The notes beneath the pieces were generated by a model that saw only the letters and a program-made list of their open reading frames with translations, made no database searches and had not been told where the DNA came from. From Melastoma dodecandrum (lineage: Eukaryota > Streptophyta > Magnoliopsida > Myrtales > Melastomataceae): DNA of 64,000 nucleotides. The DNA is taken from positions 4,960,001 to 5,024,000 of the forward strand of contig JARUPY010000190.1 of the NCBI GenBank assembly GCA_029817715.1, in the 5' to 3' direction. Below, one piece after another: positions 51,873-62,926 of this stretch. The first letter of the stretch is position 1; every line of letters begins with the position of its first letter. Position numbers and translations under genes: made by a program.

Positions 51873-53208
51873 AGAGGAGCACAAAGTTTGCAGGTGGGGT
51901 CATAAGTAGAAGTCTAGAAATGGTAAATATATAATATTACACGAATACAAGGAATCAAATAACCCAACACTAAGCAAACCATGCGATACATATCTTCTCT
52001 ATTTGTTTTTGGAGATTCCTAATCCCAGCTTATCGGCTGCAGTTGTTTTCAATTGGAGAAGTTGATTGCGGAGGCATCTGTTATTTCAACCTAGGAGAGA
52101 AAATGAAAAAACCACAATAGTATTAGTGTCATCTACAATAGTCAATAGATGGACCTTTGAATTTTAGAGATATTAACAGAAATGAAACATCATTATTAAT
52201 TGGTGAATGTAATTGTCATATTTTGAGTTGTGAATTATATTTCATTCTGTATTTATCATCTTTTTTTTTTTTACGGAGATTAATTTACTTGTAAAAAGAG
52301 ACCATGGTCGGTCAGGGAAGGAAGCAAAATCATTTAACCCGGTCTAAATGGGTCCACCCGATAACGGTGAAGTTTGTACGGATGTACCGTTTGTTTTAAA
52401 AAAAATTCGCTAAAAATCGTTTGAGTTTGAGAAATTACGAAAATACCGTGAAAACGCGCCCTCCGTGAAAATGGGCAGGGGCGGGTTCTCAAAAACCGCC
52501 CCTCCAATACTTATAAAAAAAATAGGGTTTCGAAAGGCGGGTTACAAGTAAATAAGGGGCGAGTTTTAAAACTTAAAGCAAAGAGGAATTTTGCCGCCAC
52601 TAGGTTTTGGAGGGTGAACGACTGAACTAGCCGAGAACTTATCTTACCCTCCAAGAAGACCCGCAGCTTCGCTTCCCCGTCTTCCTTCTGGCAAAGCTTC
52701 AACAACTTTGCTTGCTTCTCTCGCGCTTGCGGCTGGACATTTCCTTCAAAATCTTTTGTTCCAGAGACAGGTAAGAAGCTTTCTGACTGATGAACACCAA
52801 CCGGTCTACCAGGAGTAAAGAGCTCATAGACTTCTAGATCTAGTCTAGTGTTTGGAAGAGAGTCAGAGAACCTGCAATTGCGAGGGAAGGAGCCTTGGGC
52901 ATCTGCAACTAAGAAGGAGCAGTAGATCGTCAATTGACGAGCCCTAAGTGTGACTGACTGAAGTCCCTAAGCCCAGCTTGTAGCAAGCCAAAAGTGTGGC
53001 CGGCCTCAATAAAGCCAAACAAGCTATCCAAATCTACGTCCTCCAAACTATTATGCGAGACGGGGACACCACTTCCTAAAGCCAAGGCCCAATGAGAAAA
53101 GCGCTCCCTCCCCGTGTCCATTACCGCTCCGTCCAGAGCAAAACCCTCCCTAGGTCTGACTCTGAAAGCTAGTCTGAAAAAGAGGGGTCATTAGGAATAT
53201 GAGAGGCG
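51873..53208. other. Intergenic, no gene assigned
   Basis: Minus-strand frames at 52933-52511 and 53121-52930 are open (140 and 63 codons) but match no family I know. They could be retroelement remains. 52360-52510 has CGCCC-rich words (AAAACCGCCCC, GGGGCGGG). Confidence 0.35.
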
Positions 53209-53216
53209 GTGACAAT

Positions 53217-54288
53217 CAGTGTTATTAAAAGCGCTCGCTTTGCGCTTTAAGCAAGCGCTTTGAGGCGAGGCCATGTGGGTCGCCTCAAAGACCCCGAAGC
53301 AAGGCGCAATCAGTAAAGCGCGCGCTTCGGGTGCGCATCGGGGAAAAGCGACAAAGCGACGAAGCGCGCGCTTTTCTCGCTTCATCGTTTGAAGCGTTAA
53401 GGACTTAATTGTAAAAAATAAAAAAAATTTAAGGACCAAAAAGTATTACAAATTTAATTAACCCTATCTCCCCCCTCACCTCCTGTCGCACCCTCGTTTC
53501 TCCTCCGCCATTGCAAATCAGAAACTTCGATCATAGGCTCCCGGGACCCTTTTAATCGTCATAGTAGGGCGCCGGAAGACGACTGTGGCATTGCTGCAGA
53601 GGAGTTGAAGGCGTTGCTGCAGAGGAGACAGAAGAACAGAAGAACTTAATAGTGGGGAACAGAGGGGAAGGGAGAGAGGTTGCGGGGGTTGGTTGTTTGT
53701 TGGTCGGTTGTGTGGTGGTGTGTTGGCGTGAGCATTTGGTTGGCCGGAGCTATCGGAGGTTGATTGTGTGGTGGCGAACACCAATATAGTGCGTTGTGTT
53801 TGTTTTTACTGGATATCATCGTAGTAGCTGCAACAGCTTGTTCGGGCATTTGATCGTCGGGCAGGTTTCTTCTCCTTCTCGCTTGGTTCGGTCATGATAT
53901 GGTTTGATTATTCTTGCCTCGTTCTTGATTTTTGATTGGGCATGTGGACTGTTCTCGTACAATGATATGGTTTGAGTGAGTGGTCTGTCGGATTGGATGG
54001 CGTTGTCTTTAGTTTTGTGTAATCGTAGTGTTCGTGTTGGCTGTGTGTACCTCTGGGGATGTTTGGGAGGGTTGTTTTGCCAAAATTGACGCGTTGTTTT
54101 GCTGGATTTTATTTACGGAGAGTCCTAAAAATGCTGGATTTTATCTGTTGCTGGATTTTATTTACGGAGGGTCATTCATTTTCGACCTCGCTTCAAACGG
54201 TGAAGCGTGCTCCTCGCTTTGCGCTTCGGACTAAAGCGCAAAGCGCAACCTTGCGCTTCAAGTGCGCTTTGCGCTTTTAATTACACTG
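53217..54288. mobile_element. Non-autonomous hAT-superfamily DNA transposon, 1072 bp
   Basis: The left end CAGTGTTATTAAAAGCGC and the inverted right end (CAGTGTAATTAAAAGCGC read from the other strand) match at 17 of 18 bases. The element is flanked by a perfect 8-bp duplication GTGACAAT (53209-53216 and 54289-54296), the hAT hallmark. Subterminal regions are filled with GCGCTT/AAGCGC words. No transposase is encoded. Confidence 0.94.
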
Positions 54289-54553
54289 GTGACAATTAAG
54301 AGGTTGTCACTGAGCATTACTAGTCAGACAGGACACGTTCCACTTATGCCATTTGGGACTTTGCTTCGAACCCTGTTTATAAACTTTTAGGGGAAAGCAG
54401 AAGGCACCTCGCCTTCTCCGACCATCCCATAGTGCTGAGCTCAGGGCAATCCCTGATTAATTTTTATGATTGTTTATCCAAGAATGAATTTTATCACTCT
54501 TTTCTCTGCAGGGAACTTGTGTAGTAACGCGTGCGCTCAATACACGCGCGGAT

Positions 54554-55698
54554 ATGGAGCTTGAAGAGGAAAGGTAAACTCAATGTCATTTTGTCTCGTA
54601 AGATCGGCGTGTGATTTTTGTTTTGCTTATCTGTTTCATTTCATTACTTACTTTGGTAGATTAATCACGGTTGAAATTCCAACTTTGTGCGCTTGGGACC
54701 TGGAGAACATCGTACCCGATGTTCCTATGAATGAAGCAATTAGATTAATAAAAGATTGGCTCTCAAGGCGTGAATTTCTGTTGGAAAAGATTTTTGTATG
54801 CGGTTGTGTCTCTCATGGGGGATTACAACGAAGAATGAAGGAGATTGAAAGAGTAGATAGGGTGATTTGTAGTCCAATTTTGGAAAAAGATGGCGGAGAA
54901 GAGGCTAATATCACTATCGTGATGGAGATAGTGAAATTTGCCTTGGAACACCCCCTTTGTAGTGTGATTTTGATAAGTTCAGACAACGACTTTTCACCTA
55001 TTTGCAAAGCTGTGAAGCACAGAGGCATCCGACTCTATTTCCTAGTAACGAACAAAGATCATATATTTAGACCGCTCACAGATTATGGGAGAGCATTAAA
55101 TTGGGGTGAGTTATCTCTACATGGTGAGCTGGTGGAAGGCAATAGAGTTGAACGTGAAGAGAAAAAGACTAAGGGCAGGGGCATATACATGTTTTGGGAC
55201 CTTACAACATGCCCACCCCTTGATTGTTGGAATTCCCAGGACAAGCTAGAATCGATTTTTAAGAAGGCGAAGAAGGATTTTCGAGATCACTTTTCTCTTG
55301 AAGGTGAGGATGAGGACAAGGAGGACAAGGAGAAGGGGCAGGGGAAGGAGCGACTAATTTGTGTCAAGACAAGACGGAGCAAAATCGAACACGAAAAACT
55401 ATGGCGCTCTATGGCTATTCAAATAGTCTCGGTGAAAGAGTATGAAAAGAAAACAAGCACAACAAGGAGCATATTTGATGAAATTATATCATGCGTCATG
55501 AAGAATTATGCGGAAAGGATCATCGTGTTTACAGGTGCATCCGTTTTACCGAGTCATGCGACCTTCTTACCACGACTTCTTTATACTCTAGCGATAAAGA
55601 ATCATAAGATCATGGTGGTAAGGTCGGGCGAGTGTGAGGAATTTCAAGCACTGCGAGTTGTTGATGTGTTTGTGAAGGATTTGAAGAGATATTATTAG
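54554..55698 (+). CDS. Protein with two tandem NYN domains, 352 aa, intact
   Basis: Exon 1 is 54554-54573 (MELEEER, split codon) and exon 2 is 54660-55698, joined by a GT-AG intron of 86 bases. The start is supported because the joined frame runs on as LITVEIPTLCAWDLENIVP, placing the first NYN strand (AWDLEN) near residue 16. Domain 1 continues EKIFVCGCVSHGG and VILISSDNDFSPICKAV, carrying the acidic S-D-x-DF motif. A charged linker (EREEKKTKGRG) leads to domain 2, starting IYMFWDLTTCPPLD, with a KED-rich insert (EDKEDKEKGQGKE) and RIIVFTGAS where the second acidic motif would be. Domain 2 therefore looks catalytically degenerate, a possible pseudo-nuclease half. NYN proteins are putative RNases. 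The target is unknown. A broken inverted copy lies at 25195-26270. Confidence 0.8.
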
Positions 55699-55817
55699 TA
55701 GGAGAAAAGCGTCCCCATCAGCGCCTTCCAACAGGTGGGAAAACATAATCTCTCATCGGGCGAATTATTTGAGCAAGGTTTGTTCTAATTTAGAAGTAAT
55801 GCTGTTCTTTTCTGCAG

Positions 55818-55873
55818 CTTGATTTTCCTGTCACAGTTTCAGCATTGCTGGGTGTCTCCTTTCCCTTTGGAAG
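55818..55873 (+). pseudogene. PIGO: Isolated PIGO exon
   Basis: A short exon flanked by AG and GT encodes LDFPVTVSALLGVSFPFGR. It matches the SALLG-x-PFPFGS segment of GPI ethanolamine phosphate transferase 3 that follows the DHG motif. It is far from the other PIGO pieces at 19-21 kb and cannot function alone. Confidence 0.6.
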
Positions 55874-56039
55874 GTGCACTATAAGCTCAATGCCACTGCT
55901 TTTTCAGACATTAATCTAGTGCCCCATTTGCATCCTTTCATTTGGGGAACTTTTGGGGAGGACAAAGTTGGTGATTTGCGATTCAAACTATGAGATATTT
56001 TAGTCTCATTTTGGCAGCAGTATTAGTAGTTGTGACAAG

Positions 56040-56203
56040 AACTCGGCTTGCTGGGAAATGGATTTATGGGCATGACGAGGAATACCTGATGAACATGAGC
56101 ATGACCAAGCAGATGTGTCACGAGGAGAGGTATGGCTACACTCAGGGAGCACTCATGGCGGGTCTTGCTCTTATTAATGGAGCTGCAGCCAAGGGTCCAG
56201 GTA
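56040..56203 (+). other. Unrecognised exon-like ORF, partly repeated at 19800-19830
   Basis: The open frame reads LAGKWIYGHDEEYLMNM, later HEERYGYTQGALMAGLALI and NGAAAKGPG, and ends at a GTAAAGG donor. The last 30 bases plus donor recur at about 19803-19835, where the upstream part is absent. Preservation across copies suggests a real exon, but I do not know the family. Confidence 0.4.
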
Positions 56204-56290
56204 AAGGACTTACTTTGAGTTGGTTTGTGTTGTGGCTTATGCATTCTATATCAAGTATAATCGTTGAATATCTGTTGACCAATGTTGCAG

Positions 56291-58020
56291 GCCACATTGT
56301 GCGGTCTTTGTGAAGATATGGGAATTCCTTTTCAAGCTGCTATGCTGAAGTATGCAAATTGACCAATTACAAGTTTTCAATTGTTTTGTCTTTTACTAAC
56401 ATTCCCGAAATGTACGTCCAATCCATAGGTTTAGGAGAAGGCTGTGCTCATCCTTTTGATACAATCCTTTTGACAAGCTATCTGATTTTTTTTACTGATA
56501 ATTGCCTTGAGAATCCAGATGGGAAGCTGGCCGTAAGCCTATAGATGGAATTTGGGCGCCATGGTGGTACAGTGGCGTTCACAAATCCACTTGCTTTGAG
56601 CAGCCACGGAAATATCCTCGTGTATGTCACTTCAATTTTATATTTTTCTTTAGTGCTAACTTGTGGGTAGATCTGTCCTGCACCACCTTAACTTGAAGAA
56701 TCTGTGACCTTGAGAGCACTCTGCACTAAATCGTCGAATAATATGATTTTAAAATTTTGAGAATCAGATCGGTTTCCAGTTTGCCATGTATTCAGCTAGT
56801 GCTTATGCTACTGCATGTGCGGATAATTGTTTCTCCCATATGCATTGATGTACTCAATGCACGATGTGCACTTTCAGCCATTGTCAATGTCCCATTACGA
56901 CTTGCTGGAACAAAGCTTACCATTCTACAACATACTCAAGTGCCATGTGCAGCGAACAACACCCTCTCCTCCTCTCCCAGTGCCGGCATGAGAAGCTACT
57001 AGCTTGGGTTGGCGACGAAATACTTACCCGTGAGAGTGCGAAGGTTCGCGACACTTTGACCTTTTTTCTTCACTAAATCTCGGTCCTTCTAACATTTTCT
57101 TGCCATCATGCCAGCTCTCTGTATTTGATTCGGTTGTTCAAGGCGGTGATTCAGTGTGGGAGGGTCTTAGGGTGTACAATGGTACAGTATTTAAGCTGGA
57201 GGAACATTTAGATAGGTAGGTCAGGTCATTGTGGTCATTTCAAAGTAACCTTGCCACTCTCACTTTTTACATCTCCCCTACGTCCATAAACCCGATGCAT
57301 CTTAGCTTTTGATTCTCATCGCCTTGTTTCTTGGTTTTCCCAGGATGTTTGATTCGGCTAAGGCGCTGGCGTTCGTCAATGTTCCTACTCGCGAAGAGGT
57401 TAGCTACCATTTTTCTTCTCAATCAATTTGCATGGATTTTATCTGTGTCAACCAATGTTCCGTTTTGGGCTGATATCTTTTTTGATGAGTTATCTCCTTG
57501 GAAATCATAGGTGAAAGATGCTATCTTCAAGACCCTTATCAGGAATGGTATGTTTGACAATGCACATATCTGGCTTTCTTTACCTCGAGGAAAGGTTTGT
57601 GTTCTCCTTCATGTTACACACGGTTGCTACGAATTACATTGCTGGACAAACAGATGTATGAAACTTGCCCTCGATTTCTTTTCAGGTCACTTCTGGAATG
57701 AGTCCTGCATTCAATCTCTACGGCTGCACATTAATCGGTAATGCATTAAATTTATCTGACTATTCAGTCTCTATGTTTCTCCACCCAACCAGGTATATAG
57801 CCGTGTCTGATGTCACTGTTTGTGGTCGAAATTTTTTGTTAATGTTCTCATCACCCGCCGAAGTACTCTTTGATGTTCCCCTACTTCCTGTGTGTGGCTC
57901 TTGTTTGGTTTTACTGTATTTTGTGGGTGCAGTGCTTCCGGAATGGAAACCTCCTGTTTACGATAACACGTGGAATAATGCTTGTCACTGCCACAACACG
58001 TCGCCATTCGCCAAACGTAG
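56291..58020 (+). pseudogene. BCAT-like protein, copy B, 3'-truncated
   Basis: Exons match copy A: 56291 on (LCEDMGIPFQAAMLK), WEAGRKPIDGIWAPWWY with both Trp codons intact, HYDLLEQSLPFYNILKCHV near 56900, SVFDSVVQGGDSVWEGLRVY near 57120, VKDAIFKTLIRNGMFDNAH near 57511 and TSGMSPAFNLYG near 57690. Near 57970 two bases are missing (AACACGTGG), which shifts the frame. The 3' half, with the PLP lysine and substrate loop, is absent. Copy B is therefore intact where copy A is broken and missing where copy A is whole. Confidence 0.82.
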
Positions 58021-58149
58021 GGATATTAAGTGCGCGATAATCCTGGTTCGTTCCTTTACATTGTTCCGCGTCTTTTAATTTTGGCTACCTCCTGGGATCT
58101 TTTCTTGGTTAGTTTAACTCATTGTAAATAAGGAAATTTCCATCGAACT

Positions 58150-58550
58150 TACCTATTGCAGATTTTTCAATTGGAAAGTTGTCAAAGTGCGGTACTGCAA
58201 CGGAGCATTCTTTTGCAGTGACTGCAAAAATCAGGTTCAAAAGATGAGATCTCGTCATTTTAAAGCTTTTGTTCTCCCATGAGCGTTTAATGCAATCTGC
58301 TGTAGCTTCTTCAGGCACCACAAGCGTACTTTCCCGGACAGCGCATTTGGTTTGCTGCCATGGAGGAGTTGATGTCGACGGGAATGCATTATGCTAATCA
58401 AGTTGGCAGGCAAGATCTTTCCTCAACTCAATTCCTTCTTAATTGCTTCTTTCCCTGGATTGCATTTTGAGAATATACTTTTTGGCAGGCACTCCTCTCA
58501 GAGGCTGTAGTGCTGACTGCGTGGTGTCTCTTGTGAACGATCAGAGAAGA
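58150..58550 (+). pseudogene. Pectin acetylesterase fragment
   Basis: Three exon pieces read NWKVVKVRYCNGAFF (near 58165), GQRIWFAAMEELMSTGMHYA (near 58340) and ALLS-GCSA (near 58490, with a 2-base insertion). Plant pectin acetylesterases (CE13) have N-x-V-x-VRYCDGASF, a RG-x-R-x-W-x-A-x-M segment and the nucleophile motif SGCSAGG in this order. These enzymes remove acetyl groups from cell-wall pectin. Only the part up to the nucleophile is present, and it runs directly into the MIRO copy. Confidence 0.75.
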
Positions 58551-58552
58551 GC

Positions 58553-60742
58553 TTTTGTTATCCTCTGTGATCATGACAGGGATGGAGCTGTCAGTGATGA
58601 GGAACTCGATTTTCAGGTACAATTCAATTTACGGATATGTGCTTATTATTGTCTCATTTCAGTTGGGAACTTTTGTTATAGTTACTGTTCTTTATTTCAC
58701 ATCCTAATAGTACAGTTCAAATTACCATAAATTTATCGAGCCAACAGGCGAAATGCTTCAGAGTGCACCCCTGTAGCCTTCTGAAATTATTGGCGTCAAG
58801 AGTGTCGTGCAGGGGAAGTTGTCTGAAGGAGTCAATGAACATGGTCTAACTTTGACGGGCTTCCTCTTTCTCCACGCATTCATTATTCATAGAGAAAGGA
58901 TGCCTTGAGACAACATGGATGGTGCTCCGTAAGCTTGGATATGATAATGATATCAAGCTGGCCGCCAATCTGATCCCAGTCCTTGCGAAACAGAATCCCG
59001 AGCAGGTATCTTCAATGACAGATCCTTTCCACTACTCAAATTTTGGTTTAGGAATTGCAATTCTCCATGGTGTGAAGATTCCCTTTCTGGTTGAAGTTGC
59101 ACTTACTCGAGCTTTTTTGTTTTTGCAAGGTGTAGAGTTGACAAATGAGGCCATTGATTTTCTCAAGGGGATATTTGATTTGTTCGACGGTGATGCTGCG
59201 AGTTTTGTAAACTTCCTGACTTAATCAATCCTCGTAACTTGATAGATATCTGAATCTGTAATTGCTAACAATTCTTGCTTGTAAACAGGACGGTGCCCTA
59301 CGATCTGTCTACAGCCCCCGAATGGTACTTCTGCAGTCAGATTGTTACCTCTGATTTTATTCTAGTGATTTTTTAACTCTATCTCATGCTAATACTACAA
59401 AATACTTATCTTCTGAACTGAGTTGCTGCATCTTTTAATTGATGTTGTTCATAAATGTAAGGATTTCAACAGAAATGTCGATACAATTAGTTTCTGCTAT
59501 TAATTTCCAGCCCCTGGAATGAAGCTCATTACAGAGACGTTGCTGATAGAACTGCCTTGGGAGGATTGTCTCTTGATGGATTTCTGTCTCAGGTACTTAC
59601 TATTCGAATCCGGTTTACTACTTTTTTCAGGTGGGAGGTAAATGTCCTGGTTTTACTTGGGAGCTAGATCTATTTCATTGTTGTTACTGCTCTTTTGATG
59701 ACAATTTCTCTAGAGTCACTCCATGTTTTAGTTATTCATCTAATAGCTGACATTCTAACATGTGCTTTCTACCGAGTGGTAAAAAGTGGTTGCTTGGCAG
59801 AAACTTTTCTTTTGCTTAACTAGTTAGATTCCAGTTTATGCTACATGTTTATGTATAAATGTGGATCATGCGCGTTATAGGAGTATTAATCTAACATGGT
59901 GCAGTGGGCGCTGATGACACTCTTAGACCTGGCCAAAAGCTTGGAGAATCTTGTGTGCATAGGATATCCTGGTGATCCTTAATCAGCCATCCGTATTACT
60001 GAGACAAGACGAATTACCCGCAAGTAGCAACAATCGGACAGAAATGTCTTATACTGTTGGGTTTTTGGACCTAAAAGGGCTGGCAAGTCGTCGTTGCTGA
60101 ATTCTTTCCTTGGCTGGTATACTTTAATTTTTCTTAAGTGAATTACCCTTTACGACTAAGATCTTCGGCGTCCATAATTATCATTTCAGCTGACTTGATT
60201 TTCCTTGGTTTAATATATACCTTTCAGTGATACATATATCACAACTACTGAGGACTGATATGCAGTGAATGTGGTGGACGGAACGGTGGTAGATAGACTG
60301 CATTTAAAATTCTAGTGGATTCTACAAGCATAGTGAACTTGATCTCAAGCTCGTCATTATGTGCAGGGAGGCAAGATACACTAGTATTACGGGAGATCCT
60401 GAGGATGGAGTTAGAAGAATGCTGGCTAACAAGGAAACATTGGCTCCCTGGGACATCGCCATTTTTGTCCATGATAGGTGCTTCCAATTGATTTTTGTGG
60501 AGATTGTTTATGGTTGGTATTCCAGTTTTTCAAATTTATAGTTGCAATTCTATGTATCTTGAAATCAGTTTATGTATTTATTCTTGGGAAAGATGTGCAA
60601 ACACATTTACATGAATATTCGAATGTCGATGCACTTTTTATTGGGAAATTTTGTGTGAAGTGTTTCACAGGACTCTTGTGACCCAACATGTTATGCCTTT
60701 ACTTGCAGGTCGCCAGGATATGGGAATTGAGCCCCTTCCCCC

Positions 60743-60773
<31 letters not shown>

Positions 60774-61185
60774 ACATACCAACTGGCACAAAATTAGGTG
60801 ATTTCAACAATGTTTTCAGAAGGATTGTGAATGCAACAGAGCAACCTCACCTGAGCATCCCAGAAACTGAAGCGGGGAGGAACTGCAAACATTACCTCAA
60901 GCTCATCCACCGTTCTCTCGCGATTGTTTCAGGTATATTTGTTCTTCGTCGATGTTGAGTTTCGCAACTGGACGTTTCTGCCTGCGGGCTATCATTTTCC
61001 TTTCCGAAATATAACTAGAAACAATAAATAGCCTTGGAAGAAATCTTTACTGCCTTACGATTGCCGCTAAGCTAACTGAAGTTTCTCGGTTCACATTTCT
61101 TTCGAATCATGACAGTTGGGGCTGTTGTTGGTGTAGTTGGACTAGCTGCCTATCGAGTTTATGCTTCAAGGAAGAACTCCGGTTG
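58553..61185 (+). pseudogene. MIRO, copy B, 5'-truncated
   Basis: It begins at EF hand 1 ([18 protein letters not shown]) and follows the exon order of copy A to the tail anchor (GLAAYRVYASRKNSG, stop near 61183-61185). The first GTPase domain is replaced by pectin acetylesterase sequence. Defects include a 2-base insertion in the exon at 58748 (TTCAGAGTGC), a TAA in the PGDP exon near 59980, and a C-run/CA-repeat inside the exon near 60738. The second P-loop GPKRAGKSSLLNSF is still readable at about 60070. Confidence 0.83.
60738..60776. repeat. C-run plus (CA)n microsatellite inside a MIRO exon
   Basis: About 22 C residues followed by about nine CA units interrupt the exon that reads GIELPIPISTKLSDF in copy A. 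Confidence 0.9.
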
Positions 61186-61960
61186 ATATTCGATATCTCT
61201 TCGATGGTGATGCTGTGAGTTTTGTAACTTACAAATCAATTGGTGACCCTTGTAGTAGTAGGTCCTCGTTTTACTTGGGAGGTTGATCTATATCATTGTT
61301 CTTACTGTTCTATCAATGGATATTTCTCAGAGTCGCTTCATGTTTTAGTTATTCATCAATTAACTGGCATTCTAATATGTTCTACCAAATTGGTCATAAA
61401 TGGTTGCTCGACAGAAACTTTTGTTTTGCTTAACTTGTTAGGTTTCAGTTTGTGCTACACGTCGATGTCTAAAATATGGATAATGCCTATGGATATTAAT
61501 CTAACGATTTATATGTTGGTGCAGTGGGCGCTGATAACAGTCTTAGACCCGGCCAAGAGCTTGGAGAATCTTGTGTACATAGGATATCCTGGTGATCCTT
61601 CATCAGCAGTTCATATTACAAAGACAAGACGAATCAACAGGAAGAAGCAACAATCTGACAGAAATATCTTCTATTGTTGGGTTTTTGGACCTAAAAGGGC
61701 TGGCAACTCGTCGTTGCTGAATTCTTTTCTCGGAAGGTGTACTCTGATTTCTCTTTAGGGAATTACATCTTACGGGTACTATCTTCAGTATCCGTAAGTA
61801 TCATTTCAGCTCTTGAGCTTGTAGTTAATGTATATCCTGGCGACTCGATGGTGCTTCCTGCTGGGTTATCATTTTCCTTTTTGAAATACAGCAAGAAATA
61901 TAAAATAGCCGTGGAAGACATCTTTACTGGTTTACGATTCCTGCTAAGTTAACTGATGTT
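61186..61960 (+). pseudogene. MIRO, copy C, short partial tandem copy
   Basis: Immediately after copy B, the end of EF hand 2 (61202) and the exon WALITVLDPAKSLENLVYIG ... GPKRAGNSSLLNSFLGR (61525-61739) recur, followed by part of the tail-exon intron. The P-loop Lys is Asn (GN instead of GK), which would abolish nucleotide binding. Confidence 0.8.
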
Positions 61961-62926
61961 TCTTGGTTCCCATTTCTTTCGACACCTCTTCTGTCACACA
62001 GCTTTACTTTGTTTTTGTATGACTTTGAGAGCAGGACTGGGCAAGCTTTCTTGATGCGTCCACATCACCACTGTGTTTTCAAACAACACCGAATATCACA
62101 CACTCTTTCAGCACGTGATCAACTTACTGAGCATACGTGTTCTTGCATTGATAGTGTAGATCCCTCTTTGGCTAGCTATATGGGATTTGCCGGTGCTGAT
62201 GACGGTGTTTTCAAATGAGCTGTTGTGCAGGAAATGTGTAATAAAAATTTTGGTAGGAGCATGTTATAATGTTTGGATTGTTTGCCTTTAAGAAGTTATT
62301 CCCCACGGGATTGCTCTCCTTCAGCACATCCTATTGGTAGTTCCTCAAACCTCACTCTCCCATTACATGAGAATTTGCTAATGCACAAGCAAAAATTTGC
62401 ATCGAAACCTATGTTCCAATTCTCAGCAGAGAGATGGGCGAAAGGGCACCGGGGCTCTATTTGCGGAATCGGCGTGGTTGTGTTACTTCTGGGTGGTTTC
62501 AAATTGATTTGCAGCTGAAAACCAGTGATGTTGGTTGAACTTTGTGTCCTCTCTTCTCTGCCAACATTCTTTCATTCCAAATATTCTGGTGGAGGGATCA
62601 ATTCTTTGGTTTCTTCCATTGAATTACATCTCTAGCTGCAAACATGAGCCTTCGAAAATGTCCACAGGCAGATGAAGTCTGAAATCAACCATGGACAGGA
62701 AGTTCATTTCCACTCTGTTGATTTCAGCAGTGCTAATGCCTCCCACTTTTGCAAAATAGGCATTGCTGTAACCCCTAAGAGAGAAAAGAATCATATATTT
62801 AGTTTCGTGTCATTTTTTAGATTATTGACGAAATAGTAACATGCCGAAAGGAACATGAGCTCACATGTCATGACTGAATTTTGACGCGATGAGCGTGATC
62901 ATTATCGTAAGTCAGTGAATGTTGAG
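61961..62926. other. MIRO 3' flank copy and unassigned DNA
   Basis: 61980-62220 matches the 3' flank of MIRO copy A. A frame at 62273-62518 (ending GIGVVVLLLGGFKLICS, one hydrophobic segment) is open but unrecognised. Confidence 0.4.
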
